A DNA stretch of 64,000 nucleotides from Streptomyces asiaticus (GCF_018138715.1 NZ_JAGSHX010000006.1:2108001-2172000); one strand, 5' to 3'; positions 33,817-43,529 are shown, counted from the stretch's first letter. A program made the numbers and translations. The notes: generated by a model not told the origin, from the sequence alone.

Positions 33817-35913
33817 CTAGCCTCCCGGCACCTGCGAGGTGACCCCCGGCTTCTCGCCCTTCGCCCCCTTCTCGCCCCGCTCCCGCTTGGGCGGGATCAC
33901 CGGGCCGCGCCGCACCGCACCCGGCGCGCTCCACTCGGCCCGCTTGCGGGCCCGCTTCCGGGCCAGCTCGGAGGAGTCCAGCTGCCACGGCACGGAGGTC
34001 ACCATGACGCCCGGGGTGAACAGCAGCCGCCCCTTGAGCCGCAGCGCGCTCTGGTTGTGCAGCAGATGCTCGTACCAGCGGCCGACCACGTACTCGGGGA
34101 TGAAGACGGAGACCACATCGCGCGGGCTCTCCCGGCGCAGGCTCTTGACGTAGTCGATGACCGGCCGGGTGATCTCGCGGTAGGGCGAGTCGAGGATCTT
34201 GAGCGGTACGTCTATGCCGCGCTCGTGCCAGACCTCCTGGAGCGCCTTGGTCTCGGCGGGGTCCACGTTGATGCTCAGCGCCTCCAGCCGGTGGGAGCGC
34301 ATCAGCTTGGCGTAGGCCAGGGCGCGCAGCGTCGGCTTGTGGACCTTGGAGACCAGGACGATGGAGTGCACCCGGGAGGGGCGCACCTCCTCCTCGTCGA
34401 GCTGTTCGGTGGCCGCCGCCAGCTCCTCGGAGACGCCGTCGTAGTGGCGCCTGATGGCCGTCATGGTGACGTAGAAGATGACCATGCCGAGCAGGGCGAC
34501 CCAGGCGCCGTGGGTGAACTTCGTCAGCAGCACCACGACCAGCACCAGGCCGGTGAAGAAGGCCCCGAAGGTGTTGATCGCGCGGGCGCGGATCATGCGG
34601 CGGCGGGTGTTGGGGTTCCGCTCGGTGGCCAGATGGCGGTTCCAGTGCCGCACCATGCCGGTCTGGCTGAGGGTGAACGAGACGAAGACACCGACGATGT
34701 AGAGCTGGATCAGCCGGGTGGAGTCGGCCCCGTAGAGGTAGACCAGGACGGCGGCGGCCGAGGCCAGCAGCACGATGCCGTTGGAGAAGGCGAGCCGGTC
34801 GCCGCGGGTGTGCAGCTGGCGCGGCAGGTAGCGGTCCTGGGCGAGGATCGAGCCGAGCAGCGGGAAGCCGTTGTACGCGGTGTTGGCGGCCAGGAACAGC
34901 ACCAGCGCGGTGGCCGCCGCGAGCACCACGAACAGGAACGATCCGTCGCCGAAGACGGCGGCCGCCACCTGCGAGATCACCGGGTTCTGGGTGTAGTCGG
35001 CACCGAGCGGTGCCCCGTTCTTCAGCAGGTCCCGCGCGGGGTTCTCGGCCATCTTGACGTTGGTGGCCAGGGCGAGGGTGATGATGCCGACGAACATGGC
35101 CACGGCGAGGCCGCCCATCAGCGCCAGCGTCGTGGCCGCGTTACGGCTCTTGGGCTTGCGGAAGGCGGGCACGCCGTTGCTGATCGCCTCGACGCCGGTC
35201 AGGGCGGCACAGCCGTCGGAGAACGCGCGCAGCAGCAGGAAGATCAGCGCGAAGCCGGCCAGCCCGGTCTGCTCGGCGTGCACCTCGTAGCCCGCGGTGG
35301 GGGCCTTCATGTCGTCGCCCAGGACCAGCCCGCGGTAGGCGCCCCAGAGGATCATCGCGAAGACGCCGCCGACGAAGACATAGGTGGGGATCGCGAAGAG
35401 CTTGCCCGACTCCCGTACGCCCCGGAGGTTCATGAGCGTCAGCAGCAGAATGATCCCGACCGCGCAGAGCGTCTTGTTCTCGACGAAGAAGGGGACGGCC
35501 GAGCCGAGGTTCTCCACACCCGAGGAGATCGACACCGCCACCGTGAGGACGTAGTCGACCAGCAGGGCGCTGGCGACGGTCAGTCCCGCCTTGGGGCCGA
35601 GGTTGGTGGTGGCGACCTCGTAGTCACCACCTCCGCTGGGGTACGCGTGGACGTTCTGGCGGTACGAGGCGACCACCGTGAACATCAGCACGACGATGGC
35701 GATCGTGATCCACGGGCTGTAGTGGTAGGCCGACGCACCCGCCACGGACAGAACGATCATCACCTGCCCCGGCGCGTACGCGACGGAGGACAGGGGGTCG
35801 GAGGCGAAGACGGGGAGCGCGATGCGCTTCGGGAGGAGGGTCTCCCCCAGCTTGTCGCTGCGCAGCGCCCGCCCGATCAGGATCCGTTTCGGGAGGTCGG
35901 TCAGTTTGGACAC
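33817..35913 (-). CDS. APC/KUP-superfamily permease, KimA-like potassium transporter
   Basis: 698 residues. Twelve transmembrane segments (about 40-480) open with FASDPLSSVAYAPGQVM and contain SGGGDYEVATTNLG, both typical of KimA (YdaO)-type K+/H+ symporters. The C-terminal about 200 residues form a cytoplasmic universal-stress-like domain (VHSIVLVSKVHKPTLRALAYAKLM...), the region that binds c-di-AMP in Bacillus KimA. Only 88 bases separate the start from the upstream P450, too little for a c-di-AMP riboswitch. Potassium regulators (TrkA pair, KdpDE) follow within 15 kb. Amino-acid transport is the alternative. Confidence 0.82.
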   Translation of the reverse strand: MSKLTDLPKRILIGRALRSDKLGETLLPKRIALPVFASDPLSSVAYAPGQVMIVLSVAGASAYHYSPWITIAIVVLMFTVVASYRQNVHAYPSGGGDYEVATTNLGPKAGLTVASALLVDYVLTVAVSISSGVENLGSAVPFFVENKTLCAVGIILLLTLMNLRGVRESGKLFAIPTYVFVGGVFAMILWGAYRGLVLGDDMKAPTAGYEVHAEQTGLAGFALIFLLLRAFSDGCAALTGVEAISNGVPAFRKPKSRNAATTLALMGGLAVAMFVGIITLALATNVKMAENPARDLLKNGAPLGADYTQNPVISQVAAAVFGDGSFLFVVLAAATALVLFLAANTAYNGFPLLGSILAQDRYLPRQLHTRGDRLAFSNGIVLLASAAAVLVYLYGADSTRLIQLYIVGVFVSFTLSQTGMVRHWNRHLATERNPNTRRRMIRARAINTFGAFFTGLVLVVVLLTKFTHGAWVALLGMVIFYVTMTAIRRHYDGVSEELAAATEQLDEEEVRPSRVHSIVLVSKVHKPTLRALAYAKLMRSHRLEALSINVDPAETKALQEVWHERGIDVPLKILDSPYREITRPVIDYVKSLRRESPRDVVSVFIPEYVVGRWYEHLLHNQSALRLKGRLLFTPGVMVTSVPWQLDSSELARKRARKRAEWSAPGAVRRGPVIPPKRERGEKGAKGEKPGVTSQVPGG

Positions 35914-36001
35914 GCAGAGGATCGTAAGGGGTAGCCCGGGCCCCCGCCCACCCGCCCACCCCCGGGAAAAGGGGCGGACGGGAGCGCGGACTCCGGGGCG
36001 G

Positions 36002-37225
36002 TCAGGCCAGCCGCGCGGGCAGGGTGCGGTGGCCGTTGGAAATGAAGGACTCCACCGGCTCCAGCGGGTCCTGCCCGGAGGCGAGCGTGAGCCCGGGGAA
36101 GCGGTCGAAGAGCGCCGGGAGCGCGATCGCGGCCTCCAGCCGCCCCAGCGGGGCGCCGACGCACAGATGGACGCCGTGGCCGAACGCCAGATGGCTCTTG
36201 AGCTGCCGGGTGACGTCGAACGCGTCCGCGTCGCCGTGCACCTCCGGGTCGCGTCCGGCGGCCGCGTAGGCGGCCAGGATCGCGTCGCCCTTGCGCAGCA
36301 CCACGCCGCCGTCCAGCTCGATGTCCTCCACGGCGTAGCGCAGCGGCAGGTTGGCGACCGGGGCGGAGTGCCGCAGTGTCTCCTCGATCACATCGTCCCA
36401 GGTGGCCCGGCCTGCCCGGACGTGCTCGAGCTGCTCGGGCCGGGTGAGCAGCGCGTGGATGGCGTTGTCCAGGAGGTTGACCGTGGTCTCGTGACCGGCC
36501 GAGAGGAACAGGGCGAGGGTGTCGGTGAGCTCCTTCTCGCTGAGCCTGGAGTCGCTCTCCTCGTCCCGCACCGCGATCAGCCCGCTGGTCAGGTCGTCGC
36601 CGGGCGTCTCGCGCTTGGTGGCCACCAGCTCGCCGAGGACGGCGTACATCTCGCCGTAGGTGGCGGTGACCTCCTCCGCGGAGGCGGAGGTGTGGAAGAT
36701 GCTGTCCACGACCCGGCGCATCCGCTCGCGCAGGTGCTCGTCCTCGAGCCCGAACAGCTCGGAGATCACCTGGATGGGCAGCGGGTACGCGTACGCCTCG
36801 CGCAGATCGACCACCTCGCCCGGCCCGGCGGCGGCCAGGTCGTCCAGGAGCCTGGCGCAGATCTCCTCGATGCGCGGCCGCAGGGCGGCGGTGCGCCGGG
36901 CGGTGAACGCCTTGGAGACCAGGGTGCGCAGCCGCCGGTGCTCACCGCCGTAGGCCGTGAACATGTTCTCCACGGCGACCCAGGTGATCAGCGGCCACTC
37001 GGGCGAGATCTCACCGTTGTTCCACGCGGGCCAGTGCTGCCGGGGGTCCTTGGAGACCCGGGGGTCGGTCAGCAGCTGTTTGAGCGTGCGCTGGCGGGTT
37101 ATTGCCCACGCCACCACGCCGTCAGGAAGCTCAACAAGCGTCGCCTCGCCGCCTGCTGCGACTCGGGCTGCCTCTCCGACAATGTCTCGGCCGGCGGGGT
37201 CGAGGACGATGGGACGGGGTTCCAC
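36002..37225 (-). CDS. Cytochrome P450 of the conservon (CYP154-like)
   Basis: 407 residues. All P450 landmarks are present: I-helix SAGHETTVN, ExxR in EETLRHSAP, haem ligand Cys355 in [10 protein letters not shown]. The N-terminal [10 protein letters not shown]...[10 protein letters not shown] and [17 protein letters not shown] resemble CYP154 enzymes, which sit in conservons beside a CYP157. The start at 37225 lies 127 bases inside the preceding P450 gene, so the two are translationally coupled. Substrate unknown; CYP154s hydroxylate steroids and small aromatics in vitro. Confidence 0.88.
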   Translation of the reverse strand: MEPRPIVLDPAGRDIVGEAARVAAGGEATLVELPDGVVAWAITRQRTLKQLLTDPRVSKDPRQHWPAWNNGEISPEWPLITWVAVENMFTAYGGEHRRLRTLVSKAFTARRTAALRPRIEEICARLLDDLAAAGPGEVVDLREAYAYPLPIQVISELFGLEDEHLRERMRRVVDSIFHTSASAEEVTATYGEMYAVLGELVATKRETPGDDLTSGLIAVRDEESDSRLSEKELTDTLALFLSAGHETTVNLLDNAIHALLTRPEQLEHVRAGRATWDDVIEETLRHSAPVANLPLRYAVEDIELDGGVVLRKGDAILAAYAAAGRDPEVHGDADAFDVTRQLKSHLAFGHGVHLCVGAPLGRLEAAIALPALFDRFPGLTLASGQDPLEPVESFISNGHRTLPARLA

Positions 37226-38571
37226 TGGCTGCCTCCAGGGCTCTCGTCGAATGGGGCCGACTTGGACACGGACGCCGCGAACGGCTCGGCCCGAGCCGCC
37301 GCCTGGGCGGGGAAGCGCACCGGCAGGGCGGCCAGGGCACGGTGGAAGGGTCCGGTCCGCCAGGTCAGCCGCTCGACGGGGACCGCGAGTTCCATGTCCG
37401 GGAGGCGGTCCAGGAGGCGCTCGATGGCCACGGAGGCGATCACCCGGGCGGGCCGCTCGGCGGGGCAGCGGTGGGCGCCCGCGCTCCAGGCCAGGTGGGC
37501 GCGGTTGCCGGTGCGGCGGTCGGAGGCCAGGGCGGCCTCGTGGTTGGCCGCCGCGTAGCTGATGAGCACCGGGTCGCCCTTGCGCAGCCGTACGCCCGCC
37601 ACCTCGCAGTCGTACCGGGGGAAGCGGGTGCCGTAGTTGGCCATCGGCGGATCGTTCCAGAGCACCTCGTCCAGGGCGTCCTCGACGGGCATGCTGCCGC
37701 CGGACAGCTCACCGGCGAAGCGGTCGTCCGACAACAGCAGCCGCAGCGCGTTGGCGATCAGGTTCTGCTGGGGGTCGGTACCGGCCGCCATCAGCAGGAT
37801 GATCTGCTGCATCAGCTCTTCGTCGGCGAGCTGCGAGGGGTGCGCGATCAGCCAGGAGGTGACGTCGGCGGCGAGCTGCTCGCGCTTCTCCGCCACCAGG
37901 CCGGAGATCCACCGCAGCAGTTCGTCGTTGGCGGCCGCCGCGTCCTCGCCGCTGTCGAAGAGCTTCATCATCGTCTCGACCAGCTTCGGCCCGTCCGCCG
38001 GGCGGGCGCCGAAGAGCTGGTTGAAGACCAGCAGCGGGAGCACCGACGCGTACTCGGTGATCAGATCGGCCCGGCCCCGGGAGGCGAAGGCGTCGATCAG
38101 TGTCTCCGCGCTGCGCTCGACGTACTCGCTGAGGGCGTGCGGATCCACCCGGTCCAGGCTGTCGGTGATCGCCCCGCGCAGCCGGGCGTGTGCCTCACCA
38201 TCGCTGAACAGCGCGTTCGGCCGGTACATCAGCATCGGCGCGACCGGGTTGTCCGGCCCCACGGTGCCGTCCTGCACCGCCCGCCAGCCGCGCGGGTCCT
38301 TGGCGAACCGCTCGGTGTCGCGCAGGATCTCCAGGCCGAGCTGATAGCTGGTGACCAGCGAGGCGTACACCCCCGGCGAGAGCTCGACCGGTGCGATCGG
38401 CCCGAAGGTGGCGCGCATCCGCGCATAGGCGCCGTGCGGGTCGTCGGCGAACTCCTGCCCGTACATCGGTACGGCCGCGCGGGACCCGGTGGCGCCCCCG
38501 GCCTCGGTGGGGGCGGCGTGCGCGGGGCAGCCGGGCGGCGGAACGGGCCCGGCGGCTGGACTATTGGTCAC
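37099..38571 (-). CDS. Atypical cytochrome P450 of the conservon (CYP157-like), lacking ExxR
   Basis: 490 residues. The haem ligand is Cys369 in [11 protein letters not shown], where the usual Phe is Trp. The K-helix ExxR is replaced by DEVLW at 301-305. The I-helix reads [10 protein letters not shown]. Known CYP157 enzymes also lack ExxR (EQSLW in S. coelicolor CYP157C1), so this is a family trait and not damage. The last about 60 residues (from about 430, Ser/Pro/Gln-rich) extend over the start of the next P450 by 127 bases. Overlaps cvnD by 4 bases (38568-38571). Confidence 0.87.
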   Translation of the reverse strand: MTNSPAAGPVPPPGCPAHAAPTEAGGATGSRAAVPMYGQEFADDPHGAYARMRATFGPIAPVELSPGVYASLVTSYQLGLEILRDTERFAKDPRGWRAVQDGTVGPDNPVAPMLMYRPNALFSDGEAHARLRGAITDSLDRVDPHALSEYVERSAETLIDAFASRGRADLITEYASVLPLLVFNQLFGARPADGPKLVETMMKLFDSGEDAAAANDELLRWISGLVAEKREQLAADVTSWLIAHPSQLADEELMQQIILLMAAGTDPQQNLIANALRLLLSDDRFAGELSGGSMPVEDALDEVLWNDPPMANYGTRFPRYDCEVAGVRLRKGDPVLISYAAANHEAALASDRRTGNRAHLAWSAGAHRCPAERPARVIASVAIERLLDRLPDMELAVPVERLTWRTGPFHRALAALPVRFPAQAAARAEPFAASVSKSAPFDESPGGSQWNPVPSSSTPPAETLSERQPESQQAARRRLLSFLTAWWRGQ

Positions 38572-39179
38572 ACAATCTCCTGAGAACTACGGGTCTGGCG
38601 GGCCTGTAGGTACTGGACGAGGGCGATCAGCGCGTGGGTGGAGGAGATCCGGTCCCGGGCGTCGCAGGTCACCAGGGGCGTCTCCGGAAGCAGATCGAGG
38701 GCCTCCCGGACCTCCGGCTCGGCGAAGCGGGGAGCGCCCTCGAAGTGGTTGACGGCGACGGCGTACGGCAGTCCGTGTTCCTCCAGGACGGCCATCACCG
38801 GGAAGGACTGCTCCAGCCGCCGGGTGTCGGCCAGCACCAGCGCGCCCAGCGCCCCGAGCGTCATGTCCCGCCACAGCCGGGTGAAGCGCTGCTGCCCCGG
38901 TGTGCCGAACAGATAGAGCACCAGGGACTCGCTGAGGGTGAGCCGGCCGAAGTCCATGGCGACGGTGGTGGTCGTCTTGCCCTCGGTGCCCCGCAGATCG
39001 TCGGTGAGCGCACCGGCCTCGGTCATCGTCTCCTCGGTGCGCAGCGGCCGGATCTCGGACAGCGAGTTCACATAGGTCGTCTTGCCGACCGCGAAGTGCC
39101 CGACGACGAGGATCTTCGCCGCCACCCGCACCGTGGCCGGCAGATAGGCCGCCTGGTCAGAGGCGAGCGCGGAGTCCAT
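38568..39179 (-). CDS. cvnD: Conservon GTPase
   Basis: 203 residues. Small Ras-like G protein: P-loop GHFAVGKT at 27-34; switch II reads LFGTPGQQRF in place of DxxGQ, and the base-recognition NKxD is altered to NHFE, both usual in CvnD/MglA-like proteins. It works with the roadblock protein CvnB and the sensor-like CvnA at the membrane, resembling a eukaryotic G-protein module. It overlaps cvnC by 23 bases and the P450 gene by 4. Confidence 0.93.
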   Translation of the reverse strand: MDSALASDQAAYLPATVRVAAKILVVGHFAVGKTTYVNSLSEIRPLRTEETMTEAGALTDDLRGTEGKTTTTVAMDFGRLTLSESLVLYLFGTPGQQRFTRLWRDMTLGALGALVLADTRRLEQSFPVMAVLEEHGLPYAVAVNHFEGAPRFAEPEVREALDLLPETPLVTCDARDRISSTHALIALVQYLQARQTRSSQEIV

Positions 39180-39513
39180 CGAGCACCTCCTGGAGCAGCT
39201 GGACCTCGGGGAGTTCGGCGGGCGGGATGGGGGCCCGCGCGCTGATGTGGCCGCTGTCCACGAGGTCGCCGAGCAGGACCTTGGTGACGCTGACGGGCAG
39301 CTCCAGATACCCGGCGACCTCGGCCACCGAGAGCGCCCCGCCCAGACACAGCTCCATGACCCGCCGCTTCTCCGGGCTGAGCCCGGTGAGCGGCCGGTCG
39401 GGGTGGGCCATGACCAGGGTCACCAGGTCGAAGGTGTTACGAGTCGGGTAGGCACGGCCGTCGGTCACGACATACGGCCGTACCAATCCTCGTTCGCGCC
39501 TCCCCGGACTCAT
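39157..39513 (-). CDS. cvnC: Conservon DUF742 protein
   Basis: 118 residues. DUF742 signature: VRPYVVTDGRAYPT at the start and a winged-helix-like PEKRRVMELCLGGALSVAEVAGYLELPVSVTKVLLGDLVDSGH. It connects CvnB to the CvnD GTPase in conservons; a DNA-binding or adaptor role is not settled. Overlaps both neighbours (4 bases with cvnB, 23 with cvnD). Confidence 0.92.
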   Translation of the reverse strand: MSPGRRERGLVRPYVVTDGRAYPTRNTFDLVTLVMAHPDRPLTGLSPEKRRVMELCLGGALSVAEVAGYLELPVSVTKVLLGDLVDSGHISARAPIPPAELPEVQLLQEVLDGLRARL

Positions 39514-39938
39514 GCGTGACTGCCGATCCCCTGCCGCGGGAGGCCCTGCCTCGGCGGGCTGGTGAGCTCCTTGCCGAGCCGGTCGACGAGCTTCTGCATC
39601 CGGTAGCTGACCGCCTCCATGTCCACCGCCTCGGTGGCCGAGACCGCCAGATACGCACCGGGCCCGGCGGCGATCAGGAAGACGTACCCGCCGACGAACT
39701 CGACGAGCGTCTGCTGCCAGGGCGTCTCGTGCGGATCACAGAACTCGGAGGTGGAGCGGCTGATCGATTGCAGCCCGGAGAGTGCGGCGGCTTGGCGCTC
39801 GGCCTCGTCGCGCGCGATGCCCTGGGAGTGTGCCCGGAGCATCCCGTCCGCGGAGAGCAGGATCGCGTGCCGCGCCTCCGGCATCTTGACGACCTCGTCG
39901 AGCATCCAGCCGAGCTCGTTGTTGAGATGGTCGTTCAT
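39510..39938 (-). CDS. cvnB: Conservon roadblock/LC7 protein
   Basis: 142 residues with a single roadblock/LC7 fold: LGWMLDEVVKMPEARHAILLSADGMLRAHSQGI, then the QLLVEF-like TLVEFVGGYVFLIAAGPGAYLAVSA strand pair. MglB-like proteins of this type act as GAP or scaffold for the partner GTPase (CvnD). Start and stop overlap the neighbours by 4 bases. Confidence 0.92.
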   Translation of the reverse strand: MNDHLNNELGWMLDEVVKMPEARHAILLSADGMLRAHSQGIARDEAERQAAALSGLQSISRSTSEFCDPHETPWQQTLVEFVGGYVFLIAAGPGAYLAVSATEAVDMEAVSYRMQKLVDRLGKELTSPPRQGLPRQGIGSHA

Positions 39939-41485
39939 GCCTGGCGATTCCCTTCGTCATGGTCAGGGGCGGAGTCCTGGGTGGCGGAACGGCCGGAGCG
40001 GGTGCCGCGGGCGAACGCCCCCATCCGCGAAGCGGTTTCCTTCGCCGACCGCACACGGAACGCGCCCGTGTCGGGGTCGGCGGCGCCGGTCTGCCCGGCG
40101 CCGGTGGTCCAGTCGCCGGGCGGCGGGGTGGCGGCGGCCTCCCGGCGGCGGCGCTTGGGCAGACCGCCCGCCGTGGTGCCGTACACGCGTGTGGCCTCGC
40201 CGTCGGGGGACGGCTGGGGCGCCGGGGCGGGTGCCGGTTCCGGGGCGGATGCCGACGGGGCCGGGGCCGGGGGCTGGGCCTGGTGCGGGGCCGGGGCCTC
40301 GTGCGGGACCGGCGCCTGGTGCGGGGCCGGGGCCTGGTGCGGGATCGGGGACGGCTCCTGCGCCTGGGCCGGGACGGTCGGCGCCTGCGGCGCCCTTCTG
40401 GGGGGACGGGTCCGACGGGAGGGCAGGGTGTGCAGCGGCTCGGCGCCCTCGGGGTCCTGCCCGGCGGTGCCCGGCCGCCCGTCGGGGTCGATGTGGGTGA
40501 GCAGCTCGGTCGGCAGGAACAGCACGGCGCGCACACCGCCGTACGGGGACCGGGTGTCCACCGAGACGCTGAAGCCGTACCGCGCGGCCAGCAGGCCCAC
40601 CACGGCGAAGCCGAACTGCGGCGGGTCGCCGAGCCGGGAGACGTCCACGGCGCGCTGGCCGGAGAGCAGGTTGGCGGCGCGCTGGACCTCCAGGCCGTCC
40701 ATGCCCACACCGGCGTCGTCGATCACGATGCAGGCCCCGTTGTGCACCGGCTGGAGGCTGACCTCCACCGAGGTGTTGGGCTGCGAGTGGCGGGCGGCGT
40801 TGTCCAGCAGCTCGGCGACCGCGAGCACGGCGGGCTCCACGGCCCGGCTCACCACGGCGACGTCGATCAGGGTGTGCACCTGCACCCGCTGGTAGTCGCG
40901 GATGCGGGACTTGGCGCCGCGGACCACATCGGTCAGCGAGGAGGCCAGCCGCTGCCGGCCGGGCCAGGAGCCGCAGAGCACCGCGATGGCCTGGGCGCGC
41001 CGGCCGAACTGGGCGTTGGCGTGGTCGATCTCCAGCAGGTCCCGCAGCACATCGGGGTTGTCGTGCCGCTCCTGCATCTCGGAGATGGAGACCTGCTGTT
41101 CGTTGGCGAGTCCCTGGACGGCTCGCATGGACGCCTTGAGCGCCGCCTTGGCGGAGGCGTCGGCGCGCGTCTGCGCCTTGTCCACCGCTCGGGTGAACTG
41201 CTCCATGACGGCGTGCAGGCTCTGCGCGAAGGCCGTGCCGGCCAGCTTCTCGTCGCGCAGGCCCGGCAGCGGGCCGGGCTGGCTCAGCGCGTCGGCGATC
41301 GAGGGGAGGCGTACGTCGACGAGGTGGCGCACCTCCTCGTCACGGGCGCGCAGGCTGTCCTCGAGCGTGGCGTTGCGCCTGCGGACTCCGGCGGTGATCT
41401 GCCGCTGGCGGATCAGAAGCACCAGGACGACGAGAAGCGCGGCGGCCAGACACCAGCTCACCGCCTCCGATATGTGATCAGTCAT
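39935..41485 (-). CDS. cvnA: Conservon sensor histidine-kinase-like protein
   Basis: 516 residues. One N-terminal membrane segment (CLAAALLVVLVLLI), a short coiled linker, a helical dimerisation region (about 85-200), then a GHKL ATPase with N-box ELLDNAARHS, VIDDAGVGMDGLE and FGFAVVGLLAARYGFSVS. The histidine phospho-acceptor is not of classical HisKA type. The C-terminus (about 345-515) is Pro/Ala/Gln-rich with H-Q-A-P repeats, likely disordered. First gene of the conservon; the 612-base gap upstream must carry the promoter. Confidence 0.9.
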   Translation of the reverse strand: MTDHISEAVSWCLAAALLVVLVLLIRQRQITAGVRRRNATLEDSLRARDEEVRHLVDVRLPSIADALSQPGPLPGLRDEKLAGTAFAQSLHAVMEQFTRAVDKAQTRADASAKAALKASMRAVQGLANEQQVSISEMQERHDNPDVLRDLLEIDHANAQFGRRAQAIAVLCGSWPGRQRLASSLTDVVRGAKSRIRDYQRVQVHTLIDVAVVSRAVEPAVLAVAELLDNAARHSQPNTSVEVSLQPVHNGACIVIDDAGVGMDGLEVQRAANLLSGQRAVDVSRLGDPPQFGFAVVGLLAARYGFSVSVDTRSPYGGVRAVLFLPTELLTHIDPDGRPGTAGQDPEGAEPLHTLPSRRTRPPRRAPQAPTVPAQAQEPSPIPHQAPAPHQAPVPHEAPAPHQAQPPAPAPSASAPEPAPAPAPQPSPDGEATRVYGTTAGGLPKRRRREAAATPPPGDWTTGAGQTGAADPDTGAFRVRSAKETASRMGAFARGTRSGRSATQDSAPDHDEGNRQA

Positions 41486-42097
41486 CAGGAACCTCGTGCA
41501 GGGGAAACGCGGGCGCGGAAGGAACGCTCAGAGCCCTGATGTCCCGTCCGGAAACGGAATACGACGATCATCTTAGCCGTGTCGTGACCTAGCGTCCGAC
41601 ACCCATGACAAAGTTCGAACCAGCGGGAATCACCCGCCATTTGTCATGTGGTTTCGGTGAAGATCCGGGATTTCAGACGAAGATGAAGGGTCGCGACCAC
41701 CTGAGGAGCGCCGTAACCCGGGCCCACCGTAGTGGTCACGGCTGATCACCGACAGCTTTTTCACTGGGCATCCGCAACCGGAAATGATCGTTACCTCTTT
41801 CCACCCGGCGTGTCCGCGATCACCTTCGGCCAGCTCCGCTCATCACCGATCACCGTGGGAACTTTCGCGCTATGTCATACGTCACCACCTTCATTCCCGG
41901 ACCGTCGCGCGCGGACGAGGGAGCGGGCCGCCGGTACGGATACGGTGGGGACAGGTGCCGCGGCGGCCGATTCCCGTCGTCCCCGGGCACCGGCATCGGG
42001 GTCCCGCCCCGCTGTCGCCCCGTAGGTCCTGGAAGGAAGATGTGAGCAGGGTGTTTGCGCAGGTCGGCACGGTCATCAGGAGTGCGGGGTAGGACGC
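41486..42097. other. Divergent intergenic region between conservon and trkA pair
   Basis: This is the longest gene-free stretch (612 bases) and is less GC-rich than its surroundings. It must hold divergent promoters for cvnA (minus) and the trkA pair (plus). A nested inverted repeat at 41604-41648 is the only clear structure. No convincing -10/-35 pair and no coding frame with Streptomyces codon use were found. Confidence 0.5.
41604..41648. promoter_or_regulatory. Nested inverted repeat about 120 bases upstream of cvnA
   Basis: CATGACAAA at 41604-41612 pairs perfectly with TTTGTCATG at 41640-41648. Between them GCGGG (41623-41627) pairs with CCCGC (41633-41637). The outer arms are AT-rich, unlike a terminator, so an operator for cvn or trkA transcription is plausible. 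Confidence 0.5.
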
Positions 42098-42766
42098 ATG
42101 CATATCGTGATCATGGGCTGTGGCCGGGTGGGCGCGGCCCTCGCCCAGACCCTGGAGCAACAGGGGCACACGGTCGCGGTCGTCGACCAGGACCCCACCG
42201 CCTTCCGCCGCCTCGGTGCGGGCTTCGGCGGGCGCCGGGTGACCGGTGTCGGCTTCGACCAGGACACCCTGCGCGAGGCGGGCATCGAGGAGGCGGGCGC
42301 CTTCGCCGCGGTCAGCAGCGGCGACAACTCCAACATCATCGCGGCCCGGGTGGCCCGCGAGATGTTCGGCGTGGAGAACGTGGCGGCCCGGATCTACGAC
42401 CCCCGCCGCGCCGAGGTCTATCAGCGCCTCGGCATCCCGACCGTGGCCACGGTGCGCTGGACCGCCGACCAGATGCTGCGGCGGCTGCTGCCGTCCGGCG
42501 CGGAGCCGCTGTGGCGGGACCCCAGTGGCGGGGTCCAGCTGGCCGAGGTGCACATCTCCCCGTCGTGGGTGGGCCACAAGGTCAGCAAGCTCCAGGAGGA
42601 GACCGGTGTGCGGGTCGCGTTCCTCACCCGGCTCGGCGAGGCGATGCTGCCGACCTCCGAGACGGTGCTCCAGGAGGGCGACCTGGTGCATGTGATGATG
42701 CGCACGGACGAGGTCGAGAAGGTCGAGGCGGCCTTTGAAAAGGGTCCCGAGGAGGCAGGGCGATGA
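42098..42766 (+). CDS. TrkA-family potassium channel/transport regulator, first paralogue
   Basis: 222 residues. RCK (TrkA-N) Rossmann domain MHIVIMGCGRVGAALAQTLEQQGHTVAVVD (GxGxxG) with NAD-binding Asp at beta-2, then TrkA-C (about 140-215: VQLAEVHISPSWVGHKVSKL). Such proteins gate a membrane potassium subunit in response to NAD(H), ATP or c-di-AMP. Its ATGA overlaps the second paralogue. No TrkH/KtrB is encoded in the window; the KimA-like permease 6 kb away is the nearest potassium transporter. Confidence 0.9.
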   Translation: MHIVIMGCGRVGAALAQTLEQQGHTVAVVDQDPTAFRRLGAGFGGRRVTGVGFDQDTLREAGIEEAGAFAAVSSGDNSNIIAARVAREMFGVENVAARIYDPRRAEVYQRLGIPTVATVRWTADQMLRRLLPSGAEPLWRDPSGGVQLAEVHISPSWVGHKVSKLQEETGVRVAFLTRLGEAMLPTSETVLQEGDLVHVMMRTDEVEKVEAAFEKGPEEAGR

Positions 42767-43440
42767 GGGTTGCCATTGCCGGTGCGGGCGCCGTGGGGCG
42801 TTCCATCGCGAGCGAGCTGCTGGAGAACGGGCACGAGGTGCTCCTCATCGACAAGGCGCCGACCGCCATCTCGGTGGAGCGGGTGCCACAGGCCGAATGG
42901 CTGCTGGCCGACGCCTGCGAGATCACCTCGCTGGACGAGGCGGCGCTTCAGCGCTGCAACGTGGTCATCGCGGCCACCGGTGATGACAAGGTCAACCTCG
43001 TCGTCTCGCTGCTCGCCAAGACCGAGTACGGGGTGCCCCGGGTGGTCGCCCGGGTCAACAACCCCAAGAACGAGTGGCTGTTCAACGAGGCGTGGGGCGT
43101 CGATGTGGCCGTCTCCACCCCGCGTCTGATGTCGGCGCTGGTCGAGGAGGCGGTGAGCGTCGGCGATCTGGTGCGGCTGCTCCGCTTCAGCCACGGCGAC
43201 GCCAACCTGGTGGAGCTGACGCTGCCGCCTGAGGCGGCGCTGGTGGGCACCCGGGTCGGCGATGTGGAGTGGCCCGAGGACACCACGCTGGTCACCATCA
43301 TCCGCGGCACCCGCGTGCTGACCCCGAACAAGGACGATGTGCTGGAGGCCGGGGACGAGCTGCTGTTCGTCGCGGCGCAGGCGCGCGAGGAGCAGCTCGA
43401 GCAGCTGCTGTCCGTCCAGCGCCAGGACGCCGCCGGTTAG
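42763..43440 (+). CDS. TrkA-family potassium channel/transport regulator, second paralogue
   Basis: 225 residues. RCK domain MRVAIAGAGAVGRSIASELLENGHEVLLID with GxGxxG and acidic beta-2 end, VIAATGDDKVNLVVSLLAKTEYGVPRVVARVNNPKNEWLF, then TrkA-C (about 145-220). It is diverged from its upstream neighbour, with which it overlaps by 4 bases; the pair corresponds to mycobacterial CeoB/CeoC. Probably a hetero-oligomeric ring regulating potassium uptake. Confidence 0.9.
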   Translation: MRVAIAGAGAVGRSIASELLENGHEVLLIDKAPTAISVERVPQAEWLLADACEITSLDEAALQRCNVVIAATGDDKVNLVVSLLAKTEYGVPRVVARVNNPKNEWLFNEAWGVDVAVSTPRLMSALVEEAVSVGDLVRLLRFSHGDANLVELTLPPEAALVGTRVGDVEWPEDTTLVTIIRGTRVLTPNKDDVLEAGDELLFVAAQAREEQLEQLLSVQRQDAAG

Positions 43441-43473
43441 GCCGCCGGTCGGGCCGGTCAGGCCGTGAACTCC

Positions 43474-43506
43474 CGCCCTGGGCTCCCGGCTCGGGAGCCC
43501 AGGGCG
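43474..43506. terminator. Perfect 15-base hairpin after the trkA pair
   Basis: CGCCCTGGGCTCCCG pairs with CGGGAGCCCAGGGCG across a 3-base loop. It starts 34 bases after the trkA stop and precedes a dispersed repeat and the convergent DUF3159 gene. Confidence 0.8.
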
Positions 43507-43529
43507 GCGGGCCTCAGTGCCGGGGCGGC

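Noticed and set aside
35914..36001. c-di-AMP (ydaO) riboswitch before the KimA-like gene
   Set aside because: Only 88 bases separate it from the P450 gene, and no matching structure is visible.
36002..38571. P450 genes as part of a natural-product cluster
   Set aside because: They overlap cvnD and each other in a standard conservon. No synthase, NRPS, PKS, terpene or RiPP genes are nearby.
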